Below, one piece after another: positions 48,312 through 60,248 of a stretch of 64,000 nucleotides of DNA (positions are counted from its first letter, which is position 1; each line of letters begins with the position of its first letter). The stretch covers positions 2,645,247 through 2,709,246 of the forward strand of contig CM018605.1 in NCBI GenBank assembly GCA_009192285.1, given 5' to 3'. Made by a program: the position numbers and the translations under genes. The notes below the pieces were generated by a model. That model was given only the letters and a program-made list of their open reading frames with translations, was not told the origin of the DNA and did no database searches. The DNA is from Morchella semilibera. Lineage: Eukaryota > Ascomycota > Pezizomycetes > Pezizales > Morchellaceae.

Positions 48312-49796
48312 TCAAACCTCCACCTCCGTACCCGGCCCCGCGAGCTCGTCCTCCCTCCGCTTGATCCACCCGTTCATGGCCACCACCAGCCGCACAAGGT
48401 CCCACTCGCCCCTCTCGCCCACAAAGTCGCAGACCACGACGCCGCACGCCCCCGCGCCGGAATGGTCCATGGCCAGGTGCCGCTTCACCTCGACGTTGAC
48501 CTTGCGCGCCACGTTCTCGGGCCAGCACCCAACCCTCCAGAAGTTGCACCCGCTGAGGAAGTTGACAAACAGCTGCTGCGCCCGCTTGCCCCTCTCGGGG
48601 GCGGCGGCGACGACGACGGCGATGGACCGCTCGAGGTGCGCCTTGATGTGCCCGATCTTGCGCTCGATGGTGGGCGTCTCGAGCACCTCGCAAAAGTCCT
48701 GGACGCGGCAGGAGCCGCCGGGCGTCGTGGTGTCGCTCCCGTTGTACTGCCAGTCCTCGGCGTTGATGCCGGCCTGCCAGGTCGCGGAGCGGAAGCGGCG
48801 GAAGAGGATGCACTTGCCGCGTACCTCGCCGAGCGTCGGTAGGTGGTGGTGGTGGTCGGGGGCGAGCCACCAGCGCTCCGAGTGTGGCTCGATGTAGCGC
48901 TCGCGCAGGTGGCGGGCGAATGTCTCGTCGGTGGCGCTGCCCCAGCCCTCGCGCTTCAGCGAGATGATGACGGCCTCGCCCGGGTGCTGGTCCAGGAACT
49001 GGTAGGTGCGCTCGAGGAGGGTGCTGAGCTTCTTTGCGGGGAGGGAGAGCGCGACGGGGAAGGCGGCGTGCACGAGCGTGAGCTCGCCCGAGGACTCGAC
49101 CTGGCAGCGCACGTCGAGGAAGCGGATGCCGTGGTCGAGCTGCGTGCGGATGCTGACGGCCTGGCAGCGCACCGAGGGCAGCGCGCGGTAGCAGGTGGCC
49201 GAGTTGTGCGTGCCCGGGATGGAGAGGGAGGTGAGTGGGGTGCTGTCGTGCAGCTGCGTCTGCCAGCTGTGCAGCGCGGCCGTGGACAGCAGCGCCAGGT
49301 GCCGGTGCGGGTGGTGGTAGACGCTGTGGAAGCGGTGGGGCGAGGACGGGGTCAAACACACGACCGACGGGTTCGACCCGCCACCCCCAGTCAGGTCGAT
49401 CCTGAACTTTCCGCCCCCGCCGTCACAGTGGTCGTCAAAGACCTCGAAGACGAGCCGGACGACGTCCCCGGCCCCATGCGCGATGCCGATGCGCGTCTCG
49501 ACCGCCGCGAACGGGAGGACCACGAGCTCGACGCCGCTCTCGGCGAACGCTTTTGCGTTCTCGGCGATCACGACGCTGGCGGGGCCGATGCTCGGGGGCG
49601 CGACGCCGCTCGTCCGCAGTGCCCCTGCAAGGTGCTGGGTTAGGTTGCCGACGTGGTGGAGGTTCTTGAGCGTTATCGGGGCGGGCCCGGTCCCCCGCGC
49701 GAGGTGCGGGAACGTGGCGAAGGAGGTGACGGTCAGCGGCGTGGAGGAGAGGTTGCGGAGGGTTAGGAAGGGGGAGGAGGCCTCTTGTGGGTCCAT
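48312..49796 (-). CDS. Phosphatidylinositol-specific phospholipase C, X-domain protein
   Basis: Single-exon gene, 494 residues, starting at an ATG (49796). Residues 1-150 form a beta-rich N-terminal domain with Gly-rich loops. The catalytic X-type domain follows: LSIPGTHNSAT (His197), IRFLDVRCQ, and LTLVHAAFPV (His243). These two histidines match the acid/base pair of bacterial-type PI-PLC. EAVIISLKREG, RFRS and CNFWRVG blocks follow. There is no Y, C2 or PH domain and no signal peptide, so it belongs to the small bacterial-like class rather than the eukaryotic signalling PLCs. Known members cleave PI or GPI to diacylglycerol and cyclic inositol phosphate. The coding sequence is strikingly GC-rich, creating long false open frames on the other strand. 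Intact. Confidence 0.85.
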   Translation of the reverse strand: MDPQEASSPFLTLRNLSSTPLTVTSFATFPHLARGTGPAPITLKNLHHVGNLTQHLAGALRTSGVAPPSIGPASVVIAENAKAFAESGVELVVLPFAAVETRIGIAHGAGDVVRLVFEVFDDHCDGGGGKFRIDLTGGGGSNPSVVCLTPSSPHRFHSVYHHPHRHLALLSTAALHSWQTQLHDSTPLTSLSIPGTHNSATCYRALPSVRCQAVSIRTQLDHGIRFLDVRCQVESSGELTLVHAAFPVALSLPAKKLSTLLERTYQFLDQHPGEAVIISLKREGWGSATDETFARHLRERYIEPHSERWWLAPDHHHHLPTLGEVRGKCILFRRFRSATWQAGINAEDWQYNGSDTTTPGGSCRVQDFCEVLETPTIERKIGHIKAHLERSIAVVVAAAPERGKRAQQLFVNFLSGCNFWRVGCWPENVARKVNVEVKRHLAMDHSGAGACGVVVCDFVGERGEWDLVRLVVAMNGWIKRREDELAGPGTEVEV

Positions 49797-50499
49797 GGGG
49801 ATTGGAGGGCGAGATAGTTAGCTTGGTGATGGGTCCGGGGTATGTATTGGGAGGGTGTAGTAGGGCGACCCACGGTGAGGGCATCATTTTGAGGCGTCGA
49901 AATGGTGTTGATCAATTGGACGGGGGCAGATGCAGGTCGATAATGAATGAGGCTCTGGTGCATGTAAATAATAAATATAACTAGGCACTTTGATATATAT
50001 CTTCCATCATATGCCAGCACTCGTTCTAATTTGTAGGAGTTTTGCAAGTCAACCGGTCTCATATGGACTTGACCACTCCACGATTGTATAGATATCTTCA
50101 TGGCATCAAGTTGTTCTCAAAATGACAGACACTTCTAATATCTTCATAGGGTGTTACAGATTGCTACACTTTGACTATTAGGAACATACTTCTAGTTGGT
50201 GTATACGTTTACTATGATAATAATAACCATGGCCGCACGATATGGAGCGAGACAGGTACAATCAATCAAGAGTTGTCACTGGGAAGTACATACATGTACA
50301 TATGTATAGTTTCGTTGGATACATCTCTCCAAGCTCAATGTGGCTGGAGTAAGCTACATGGCATGATCAGGGGGGGGGGAATATTGATAAACAGGAAGAA
50401 GAAAAATATACTCATCATAAGTACATGTATGTATGTATGTAAACCACATGAGTGCTTTGCACTCAATGGCGCGATATCCGGGGGGGGATGGACCCTCAA
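49797..50499. other. Spacer between PI-PLC start and HET-C end
   Basis: About 700 bases: the PI-PLC promoter side and the HET-C 3' side. It drops abruptly in GC content compared with the flanking genes and contains TACATGTA sites (50292, 50422) and poly-G runs. I see no gene. Confidence 0.55.
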
Positions 50500-52966
50500 T
50501 CAATATCTATATTGCTGGTCATGGCGGCGTCGTTCGTCCCCAGAGTCCTCGTGGTGCTTCTTGTCTTTCTTGCTCTTGTCCCTGTGCGGATGGGGTAATT
50601 AGAATTGTGTAAAGAATGAGGAGGAGGGGGAAGGTACTTTTTATCTTTCTCCTTGTAGTCCTTTTCTTTGTACTTGTCCTTATCCTTCTTCTCTTTCTTC
50701 TCCTTCCTCTCACCACTTTTAAAAATGTCAGCAATCGATCGCTACTACAAAGCTCACTTCCTAGACGGGAAGAAAAAAAAAAGGCGGGATCACGCGTTAT
50801 CATACTGGTCATCATATTTATCCTTCTTTTTCTTGTCTTCCTTATCCTTATCCTTCGACTTGCTGTCTTTTGACTTCTTCTGGTTCGCATCGTTGAAGCC
50901 CTGGTTCGCCGCATCCAGGAACCCGCCCAGCGCACCGCCCAGCGCACCGGGCAACTTGATGCCGCCGACGCTCACGCCGCCGCCAGAGGTGCTGGATACG
51001 CCCGGGATATTGGCAAACGGGTCGTTCTTCTTGCCCTTTCCGTCCTTCTTCACCTTCTTCGCCTTCTCCCACTCGCCCCCCTTCGTTTTCCCGTGGCCGC
51101 CGCCATGGCCGCCGCAGAACACGCCGCCGGTGTGGTTGCGCCCCGCGCGGACCCCGTCCGACGACAGGATGTTGTTGAGGCTTGCGCCGCGGTCCGGCAG
51201 CCGGTCGAGCCAGCGCTGCACGGTCGCGAACATGATTCCCTGGATCTCACAGTCTTGGCCGGCGCGGCGGAGCGCGGGGTGGTGGAAGACGCTGAGGATT
51301 TGCGGGAGCACGACTTCAAGGGGCGCATCGGGGCGCTCCCAGGCGTATACGACGCGAGGGACGGTGTAGCTGACGATTGCAGAGGCGACCTCTCCGGCGG
51401 GTGCGTTGAGAATGTTTGAGAAGTGGTCTTTGGAGAGGAGGGAGTGCGTGGGGTCTGTGCAGTAGGGGTCTTCCCAGGGTGCATGTTGCTGTGCGGTGGA
51501 GGAGTCGACGACGGCGGTGGAGCCGGCTTTGAGCTCGAGGGAGGCCTGGCTGATGAGAGGCTGGACGTAGGGCGCAAGGAGACCGAGGACGAAGAGGGCA
51601 AGGGTATCGGAGATCTTCTCGACGAGGGCGGAGAGACCGGGAATCTTCTCAATGGTGGCTTCGATGGCGCGCATGACTTTGTCGCGGAATTCGAGGATGG
51701 GGTAGATGTCTCTGGCGGTCTTTACGGGATCGAATGACCCAGGACCGGCCGGTCCAGGGCCCCGAGTTCCCTGGGGCGAGATATGCATGTTTGCCATCTC
51801 TCGTGCGTTAGAGTCGGCCTCGAGTCTATCGGCGTCGCTCGAGAACGAGCCCATGTTTGGAACCTGGGCGAGGAGCTCTTGGAGCACCGATTTCTGGCCC
51901 GATTTCTTGGACTTCTTTTGTTGCTCGTGGGCATCCCCGAGGACTGCATTTAGCTCCGAGAGCTCGTCGGGGTCAACTTCGGTCTGGGAGAACTTGTCCT
52001 GCGCCTCACCCAGGACCGAGTGCAGAAAGTCCACAGCGCCAAAGGTGCCGGTGACTAGTGGGAAATGGGCCGCCATCCGACTAGGATCTACACCTGGCGG
52101 TGCTCCGATAGGTCTTGCCGTGCTGACACCAGTGTGTGGGAATACGGCGAGAAAGCCGAGTTCTCTCAACGTAAGCTCAACATAGTTGCTGTGTGCAGAG
52201 AAATCCTCAAGAGTATGCAGGGCCTGTCCAAGGCAGCGGAGAGCTTCGCAAAGGTCGGCCTCATTGCCAGCAACGCCATGCCCGCCGGATGTATACAAAC
52301 GGCCATAGTGAATGGAGCGGGCAAGCGAATCCCGGACGTACCTAGTGGAGGTTGCCCAACCTCCGGCCTCATTGGCGATATAGTTCTTCATGCCGGTCCA
52401 TGGGTCGATATCCAGCTCGATATTCTGTACTGGGTGGCGAAGACGTGCATCGTAAACCCGGGCATCCATCCCGTCGGCATAGCCTTTTGGGTTGTCTATA
52501 TATATAATTTACAAAGGTTAACAAACACAACAATATATTAGCTACCCAATGGAAAGATGTGATGCGAACCAATGTGCTCCTCAGGCCTATAAACACCCAA
52601 TCGATCCTCAGTAACCTCAAACTCCCCAGTGGCATATCCAAAACTCAGAAAGCTCAAAACCCAAACAAGAACTCTGATCGTGTCTTTGTTCACGCTCTTT
52701 AGCGTGCCCACATCCAGCGCCTGTGAATAGTCGCGCAGCCAGTTGCCGAAATACACACGGCGGAGGTTCATGGTAGTCCATTTGGCGCCATGGAGGGCCA
52801 CTAGTGTCTTTATCGTGTCCTCGATGTCGCCATGACGCCAGTTATGACCTTCGATTTTCGATATGGAGGCGATGTTTCCGGCGCCGAAAGCAGCAGCGGG
52901 TGATGCAAATACTAGTAATAGAAGTAAAGATAGCACCGCGAAGTGCAGAGAATGGTCCACCGCCAT
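50500..52966 (-). CDS. het-c: Neurospora-type HET-C protein
   Basis: Exons are 52966-52546, 52495-50806, 50715-50638 and 50581-50500, with consistent phases, giving 756 residues. A signal peptide (about 1-26, ending SPAAAFG) leads. The conserved HET-C region follows: GHNWRHGDIED, FGNWLRDYSQALD, HHIFPLDNPKGYADG (across the first intron) and HTLEDFSAHSNYVEL (about 234-248), whose His/Glu/Asp pattern resembles zinc-dependent phospholipase C-like folds. Later come a Gly/His-rich stretch (FCGGHGGGHG) and a Lys/Asp-rich C-terminus continued by two tiny exons. In Neurospora crassa, HET-C is a cell-surface-associated glycine-rich protein whose allelic differences trigger heterokaryon incompatibility. 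Whether this copy is polymorphic cannot be seen. The third intron joins (AAAAG acceptor) are less certain. Confidence 0.85.
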
Positions 52967-55900
52967 GATTGCAATGAGGGGAAAAATCAGATTAGATTGT
53001 GAGGGGGGGGGAGTAATTAAATGGGCGTGAATATATAATTATTTAATTGTTGTGGTGGTTATTCTTTCGAGATGAGGTTTGAAGAAGTGAAAGGTGAATA
53101 ACAGCTGGTGGTGAAGGTGAAGATATTGATGGTGGTGATACTATCAGCATACTAAGTAACACAGCCCTCCCACACCCCTCCTTTGTTCCCCTCTCCAAGG
53201 AGTTGATTGCAATATTCGGCCTAGCTTTCTTTATCTGGAAAGCACACATTTGAGGTACTTTTCAGCCCTAACAATCCCTGTATATACTCGTCTATGTATG
53301 TACCAGTGACGGAAACAGGAATGATTTGTAGGAGAGATCATCACTACTCCATACAAATTATCCTTGCCCTGAGTAATCGCACTTTTATGTCTATGCCGTT
53401 CCTGGACGGTTGTGATGGCACTGGTGGGTGTGCCCGCTGACTCAGCACCCAGCATTCAGCTCAGAATGCCCCCCTGATACGTGGGCCAAGATCCCCCCTG
53501 CGCAAATAATGAAAAGCTCAGCCTCACCCCACTCCATCCACTCATCTTCACCGCGGATATCTCAAAACGGGGATACATAAGCAGTAAATCTCCATTAGAA
53601 GGACGCCCTTACTGGGGGATCAACCAACCATTGAAGAACAACAGATATGAAGTATGTACTCTATGTATCATGTATACATGCAATGCTCTGCTAGATAGAA
53701 AGCTTTCGCAGCGGGTAAGTGGGAGTAGACTGCCTTCTATAAATCATCCCTATGGGGCGGATTCGAGCCTGATATCCACTCTGCAAGTCATGTCGACCTC
53801 TTCTAGTTCGTGCCCTTGACACCGCCAACTGCTCAGCTTCTGCCTATCGCTGCCTGGCAGCGGCAATGTGAAAAATCGGGCATGGTCACTAAGACCCTGG
53901 CATGGGAGAGTTAGGCTTCGCTCCTGCCCGTTGTACCTGGCACGGCTCGAGTTGAATCTTACAGGTACTGACCGCCCCATGAACTACCACTTCTTTCTAT
54001 ACTGCATCAACCATCACTCGCATTGAGGGATGGATCAGGAACATAGAAGAGCATCGGTCAGGATTCATACAGACAGCACAAGAACCCCACTCCCTCTGGC
54101 TGGCAGAGTACCCAGCCCATGAAAGCTATGACTCCAACTCCAGGAACCAGTGGGTAGGGCGTTTACCTCATACCCCGACCTTAACAATGTTTGATCCTGC
54201 CGGTGGTCCCCGGGGCAGCCCTGGCACTGGCCGCGGCCTAGTGTGTGGTGTCTAGCCGGCCACAATCAAGGCTCCCATTGAGCAGGGTGCTAACGGCGAA
54301 CTTAGAGCGCCAGGTGCCCCAGGCGTACCCGGAATCCTAGTATCGGGGGCCGGGCTTGACCAAAACACTCCGTACCTATGAGTCGGGACCCAGGGCACAT
54401 ATATATATTCGGATCACTTTATCGCAACTAAGAGTCGAAATACTCGGTAATTCGGGTATAGCATTGAAACATGGGTTAGGGTTAGATGCGAAGTTGCGCT
54501 CGTTGTTGATGTCATATATTAATTGAAATTGTGCCCGTAGGTTTAGGTGACAGAAGGGTACTAACCTTAATTTCCTGTCATAAGATTTTGAGTATATTCA
54601 AGGCTGCTTAAGATCTTTGTGCTGAGAATCTGGGGTATTGTGTTCGCATAACTTGGGACTTGCCTGTATTCGGAATGGGGAATCACTTCGTTGATACATG
54701 TACTTCTCATATCGATGAATAACACCATATTAAGACGAAATCTTTTCTCTCCGATCACTGGATTTTGGAGTAAGGGGGGGCTTGTTGATTAGCCAGCTTA
54801 CATAAAGATCTCGCCCTGCTTCCTAATATTGATGGTTCGAGTGATATATCATGATGAGCTCTTACCATGGTATATATTTCCTTGCCTAATGATCTGTTAA
54901 CTGATAAGCTCTGGTAGGACAACCCGCTCAATGTGTTAAATCTCAAAAAATAAGGTTTGGGTGAGTGCTGCCAAGCTTTTCCCGCAGATGGGACCTGAAC
55001 TTCTGAGGGCCTGATGATAGGCTTTTGTGTTCCATATCACCGATATACACAAAATGCCATTCCGAACATCACCTTACACTTGGCTTATGCCAGCTCGTGG
55101 ATCGTCCTGTCTTGACTTCGGCTCCAGCCAATCCCGGATATATATATTTATTCAGTTGCTTATACACGTATCGGTACTTGTATACGTTCCGCCTATTGGT
55201 TATTATAATGCACTTTCTTATTTTCAGGACACCCCTCGCCCACCGATTATCAATCATTTGATCAGTGGCAACTATGCATAAGCCGGACGGCAATTGCGGG
55301 TGAGACCAGGACGCTGTGAACTGGTCACAAATACGAGTGGGCCTCTTCTATCTGAAGCCTTTCCTTTTTTTTATCGAACCCGCCCGCCATTGAGCTGGTT
55401 ATTGTAATCTTTTGCAGGCTATGTTTACACAGTGTACACGCCAAACCTTTGTACAGTCACGTACGGATTATTTAGACTATTTGGGATGTCGGCGTCGTCG
55501 AACAGCTTAGCACCGCATGAATGCAACGTTAGACAACTCGAACCTTACTTGTTTTGAGCTTCGAGTTTTACATTGCGGATAAGTTGTGCTATGATGTAAG
55601 GTTATACATGCACTTGATTATGATTCAAGACGAATATATTCGACGCGCCGTTAGATCGTACAGGTAGCTTGACCAAGATACTGATAGATAACTATTCTCC
55701 TTTCCTCTGATACGTAAATAGTACTGGACAAAACGCGGATTCTGGGAGCGAGGACTTTCTATTTAACGGTTTAGACATTTCAACTCTAGTCTCGAGTGGA
55801 ATTTTGGACTTTATAATCATTGACCCTCGCCCCGACCCCCACCCGAAGGCAGCCCTCATTCACCTTCTCATAACTGGGTGCTTAAGCACTCCGGAACGGT

Positions 55901-57488
55901 GCGTGCAAGTATATTCAGAGTCATATGTTATGTTTCAACAAGATTTTCGATTGAAGTGATTTATTATCTGCCGACCTTGTTGCTTGAACGGTTGTACGTG
56001 CCGGAAGCTCGTGTAGAACCCTAAGTCAGCTGAAAACCCTTCCGGGACATGAGACAAGATTGGCTTGAGAAGACCAATGTTTCTAATAGAATTGTTTGTG
56101 TCTGCGTTGCGGGCAATTGTATATAGTCGAGTGGGGGGAGTTCTTGAGGAACCTATTCGTACACATTAACTGGGTAGCGTAACGTATGTTAACTGCATTT
56201 AATCTTAAGCACAATTCTTTAGGGTTAGATCTGTAATTTTGAAATGGAGAGATATCGATGCTCAAGTATAAATATCAATTTTAAATATAGAATTTCCCAC
56301 GGCGACTAGAATAGAAAGTCTAGTTAGTTGGAGTGAGGAAAGGTCCATAATTAATATCGCGCAAGCTTTCACCATCTGCCCTGTGAAAGCAAGAACCTGC
56401 ATTTAGTATCCAGCTAATTGTTATCTTGCTGTCTGGATATGTTATTACGTCTAATAGGGACGTTGCCTTCGCGACTAGAAGGTTTAAACCGACATTAATC
56501 CCGCATCGCTACGGAATTAACCGCACCCCCACCGGCCATTGGTACAACGAAACAGGGCTAGCAAATGGTAACTGGCTCAGCCCCGTCTTACTTAGCGAGC
56601 TCTTCAATTCCTGCCATTCGTATATCATATCAGGATCCAATACCACATTACCTTTTCGATTCTGAACCCCACCACATTTATGATAGACATAGGGTCTGTA
56701 TGAGCGATTTTCGGCGACATTCAAGTTTGTGTCCAAATTGCGGTGAGAATGAAGGCATACATGCTGTTTGAACCTGTCCCAATGTATAGATCTAGCTAAA
56801 GAAAGAAACTTTAAGCTGTGTGCACACTCGAGCTTTATCAATGTGGAAATTTAGCTCATACTATAACACAATTGAATTGCACTTCACGGATTACGCGTCC
56901 TATTAGCAAACCATTTATTTATCGTCATAAATGCGTAGGACATTCAATCTCAGTCGAGCCACAACTTCTTCAGCTGTTTATTATCCGAAATAACATGAAT
57001 ACAATACAAGTACATGTGCTCAATTGGAGTGTATCAGTCCCCCTCACATGACAAACATGAATAGATGTAACTTTATAGTCTCAGTCGTCTTTGGTGGGTG
57101 ATATTATATTGCACGTATAAAAGGCCTAGCTATAGGGAGATAATTGGGTTAGCGCCATAAATTGGTATTCTGTGGCTACGAAATCAAATGATTTCATACG
57201 ATAGGACGTAGTAGTTGCGGTTACATGTGGTATTTAGGGACGTATTCAACTAACTTTCAGGCGCCCCTAGGGGCCGACTTTCACAAGCAGGTTCCATGAA
57301 CACAGCTATATGGCCTGAACCTAGCGGTCATGAGTACACGTGGGAAATAGGTAACCCTCACGCCTGATCAATGATAAGCTCTGGAAGCTTTGAGGCATTA
57401 TATTATATATAAAGCGCTTTCCTCCCACTATCTTGCCTCGGGGCTTCCAGTACTATCTAACCTTTCTCCCTCTACATAATCTTCAAAC
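52967..57488. other. Large gene-free interval upstream of HET-C and HAK
   Basis: Holds the promoter regions of two divergent genes and one dispersed repeat (53311-53375). A moderately GC-rich patch at 53800-54350 has no readable protein. The rest is AT-rich with TACATGTA sites (54697, 57010) and short frames only. I see no RNA gene. Confidence 0.5.
53311..53375. repeat. Inner part of the 21134 composite element, copy 2
   Basis: GGAAACAGGA then ACTCCATACAAATTATCCTT and GCCCTG match the centre of the element at 21134-21274, 32 kb away. The outer TACACGCTTACC arms are absent, so the inner part moves or was inserted independently. Confidence 0.65.
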
Positions 57489-60248
57489 ATGACCGATATC
57501 CGGTCCCTGGACCACCCAAGTGACAATGTCGAGAAAAAAGGGACCGCAACTATCAAAAACTCTCTGATTGATGGCAAGGAGGCTGGTAGTAGTAACGCTA
57601 TATTCGAGGATGTTGAGGCACATATTCGGTACAAAGATTTCAAGACAAGGCAGGTATGTGGACAGTATCATTTTTGAGATCAGACAAAGAAAGCACATAA
57701 TTGGTTTATATACTAAGATCTAGGGCATTAATAGGAGTTTGGCGGGGCTATGCTAGCATGGTAGATATATGCCCCCTATGGCTGATAAATAAGCTTTCCA
57801 CATTATTAAATAGCGTTTAGGCTCACCTACCAGTCGATCGGAGTCATTTACGGAGATATTGGCACTAGCCCGCTATACGTCTTTTCATCAACGTTCACAT
57901 CGCCACCATCTTATGAAGACCTCATAGGTGCTTTGTCGCTTATCATATGGACTCTCACTCTCGTCGTCACGCTTAAATATGTCACAATCGTTCTTTTCGC
58001 TGATGACGACGGAGAGGGGGGAACATTCGCACTGTATTCTCTGCTCACCCGCTACGTATGCTGAAACTCTGGTTCTGACTTGGCCTCAACTACATGTACA
58101 CTGACCGGCAATGCTTGATTTAGTGCGATATCATGCAACGCAGTCCTCGCGAGCCTTTGACAGTGAAACTGGAACGGCAGCTCACCCTTGAGATGAAATC
58201 ACCAAACGCCAAATTTCGCTCAGTCCTAGAGAAGAACTTTTTTCTTCGAACTTTTGTCAAGTTCTTGGCGATATTTGGTGTCTGTTTGGTTATTGCTGAC
58301 GGGATACTTACTCCTGCGCAATCAGTTCTCGGAGCTATCCAGGGTCTTAAAGTCAAGGTACCGGATATCGAAACGAACACGATCGTTGGTATCTCATGTG
58401 CTATATTGGTTGTGCTTTTTCTCATCCAACCGTTGGGTATTACAAAACTTGGAACAACCTTTGCACCAATCGTGGTTTTGTGGCTACTTTTTAACATGGT
58501 CTTTGGAATTCACGTACGTTGCCTATATTACCTTGCCGTGTTCAATGGTTTAGAATATGGGGCTAACGACCAGGTGATCTTTTGTTCTAGAACCTTGTTA
58601 AATTCGATGCCTCAGTCTTAAGAGCTTTTAACCCAGCCTACTGTTTCTACTTCTTAAACAGGAACAGGGAAGAAGGCTGGAAAAGCCTTGGTGCCATATT
58701 ACTTTGCTTCACGGGTGTAGAGGCCCTCTTTGCAGACCTAGGTGCATTTTCAGCAAGGTAGTGTTTTGCGGGGACTATTAGAATAACTGTTCCTCCTTTC
58801 TCCAAACAGCATAACTTACGTTTTATAGGGCAATCCGATTATCATGGCTCTTCTTCGCATATCCATGCCTCCTTCTTGCCTATATTGGCCAAGCTGCTTA
58901 TATCAGTAGGACACCTGAAGCGGTTTCAAATCCATTCTTTAATACAGTTCCTCCTGGGATGTTCTATCCTAGCTTAATCCTCTCGATACTAGCAGCAATA
59001 GTGGCGTCACAGGCCATGATAACTGGCTCGTTTCAACTTATATCACAATGCATGGGTTTATCGTATTTCCCAAGGATAAAGGTCTTGCATACGAGCACAA
59101 GATTTCACGGACAGGTATATATACCGCTAGCAAACTGGCTAATGATGATTGGGACCGTCATTGTGACAGCGGTTTATAATAATGTAAGTTTATAATAACC
59201 CCACCGAATCCGTTCGTATAATCTTTTTTTTTTTTACTAATAAGTCTACCAGACCACAAGCTTAGGGAATGCATATGGCGTTTGTGTGATTATGGTCACT
59301 TTTATTACAACCACTATGGTGTCCATAGTTGCTCTTGTTGTGTGGCAGCTTCACTTTCTCATCGTTTTGGCTGGCTTTCTGCTGTTCGGTGCTATAGACG
59401 GCGCATTTTTGTCGGCTGCTCTCACAAAAGTACCGCAAGGGGCATGGTTTACTATTTTGCTTGCTTTGATCCTCTCCTCTGTTCTGTTCCTATGGAGGTT
59501 TGGGAAGAGGCAACAATGGAAAACCGAAAGCGACGATAACATCGCATCTTCCTCACTTGTGGTGTGCGATGAGAGCGGAAGATTGATGTTGCAACGGCTG
59601 GATGGCCAAAAAGAGATGGGCACGATTAAGGGCGTTGGTATTTTCTTTGATAAAGTCGGATACCATGCCCCGGCCGTTTATACCCACTTTGTCCGGAAGT
59701 TTGAAGCGCAGCATGAGGTTATTGTATTCTTTCATCTTCGCCAACTTGTTCAGCCAACGGTTAGTTCTCAATTCATAGCAGCTGTCTTCGTTCAGTTAGA
59801 CTGATCATTCGAGTTGTAGGTCCACGAGGAAGAGCGTTATATAGTTCAGCGCGTCGGTTCTTCGAATACTTTCCGGATCATCGTTCGTCACGGCTACAAT
59901 GATCACATCTTTACCGAGAATTTTGGCAGTATTCTCTACGACAAATTGAGAGCGTTCCTCGATGCCGAAATTGAGAACAGCGGTTCTCAGCTTTCTCTAA
60001 ACAACGAGCAGGCGAGAGCCAATTCTAGAGCACTGCGGGAGAGGGAGGCATTAGATACAGCATACGGGAAACAGGTTATTTATATCTTGGGAAAGGAACA
60101 ATTGAGACTAAGTGCAAAGACTATCCTTCCGAGAAGGTTTGCCTTGAGCACATTTATTTGGATGAGGGAGAATACGAGAACAAAGCAGCAGGAGTTTAAT
60201 GTCCCCATTGATCAACTCGTTGAAGTTGGATATATCAAAGAGATTTAG
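57489..60248 (+). CDS. HAK/KUP-type high-affinity potassium transporter
   Basis: Seven exons: 57489-57657 (or 57653), 57814 (or 57821)-58055, 58124-58513, 58591-58757, 58829-59183, 59253-59759, 59820-60248; about 752 residues, near the usual ~800. Family blocks in order: [103 protein letters not shown] long hydrophilic C-terminal domain (about 560-752) follows the membrane part. Known members import K+ with protons across the plasma membrane, mainly at low external K+. The exon 1/2 junction is odd: the strong GTATGT donor at 57654 gives the wrong phase, and only a weaker GTGGAC donor at 57658 with the 57813 AG keeps KTRQV...LTYQS in frame. All other junctions are regular. Confidence 0.88.

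Noticed and set aside
48199-49643. Long open frames overlapping the PI-PLC gene on both strands
   Set aside because: They arise from the very high GC content and have Ala/Arg/Pro-rich composition without motifs; the 494-residue PI-PLC frame carries the conserved histidine motifs.
50519-52541. Open frames on the opposite strand and in other frames of HET-C
   Set aside because: They are shadows of the HET-C coding frame with no recognisable domains.
53800-54350. Moderately GC-rich patch that looked like a gene fragment
   Set aside because: No frame stays open over more than about 75 codons, and no family blocks are visible.
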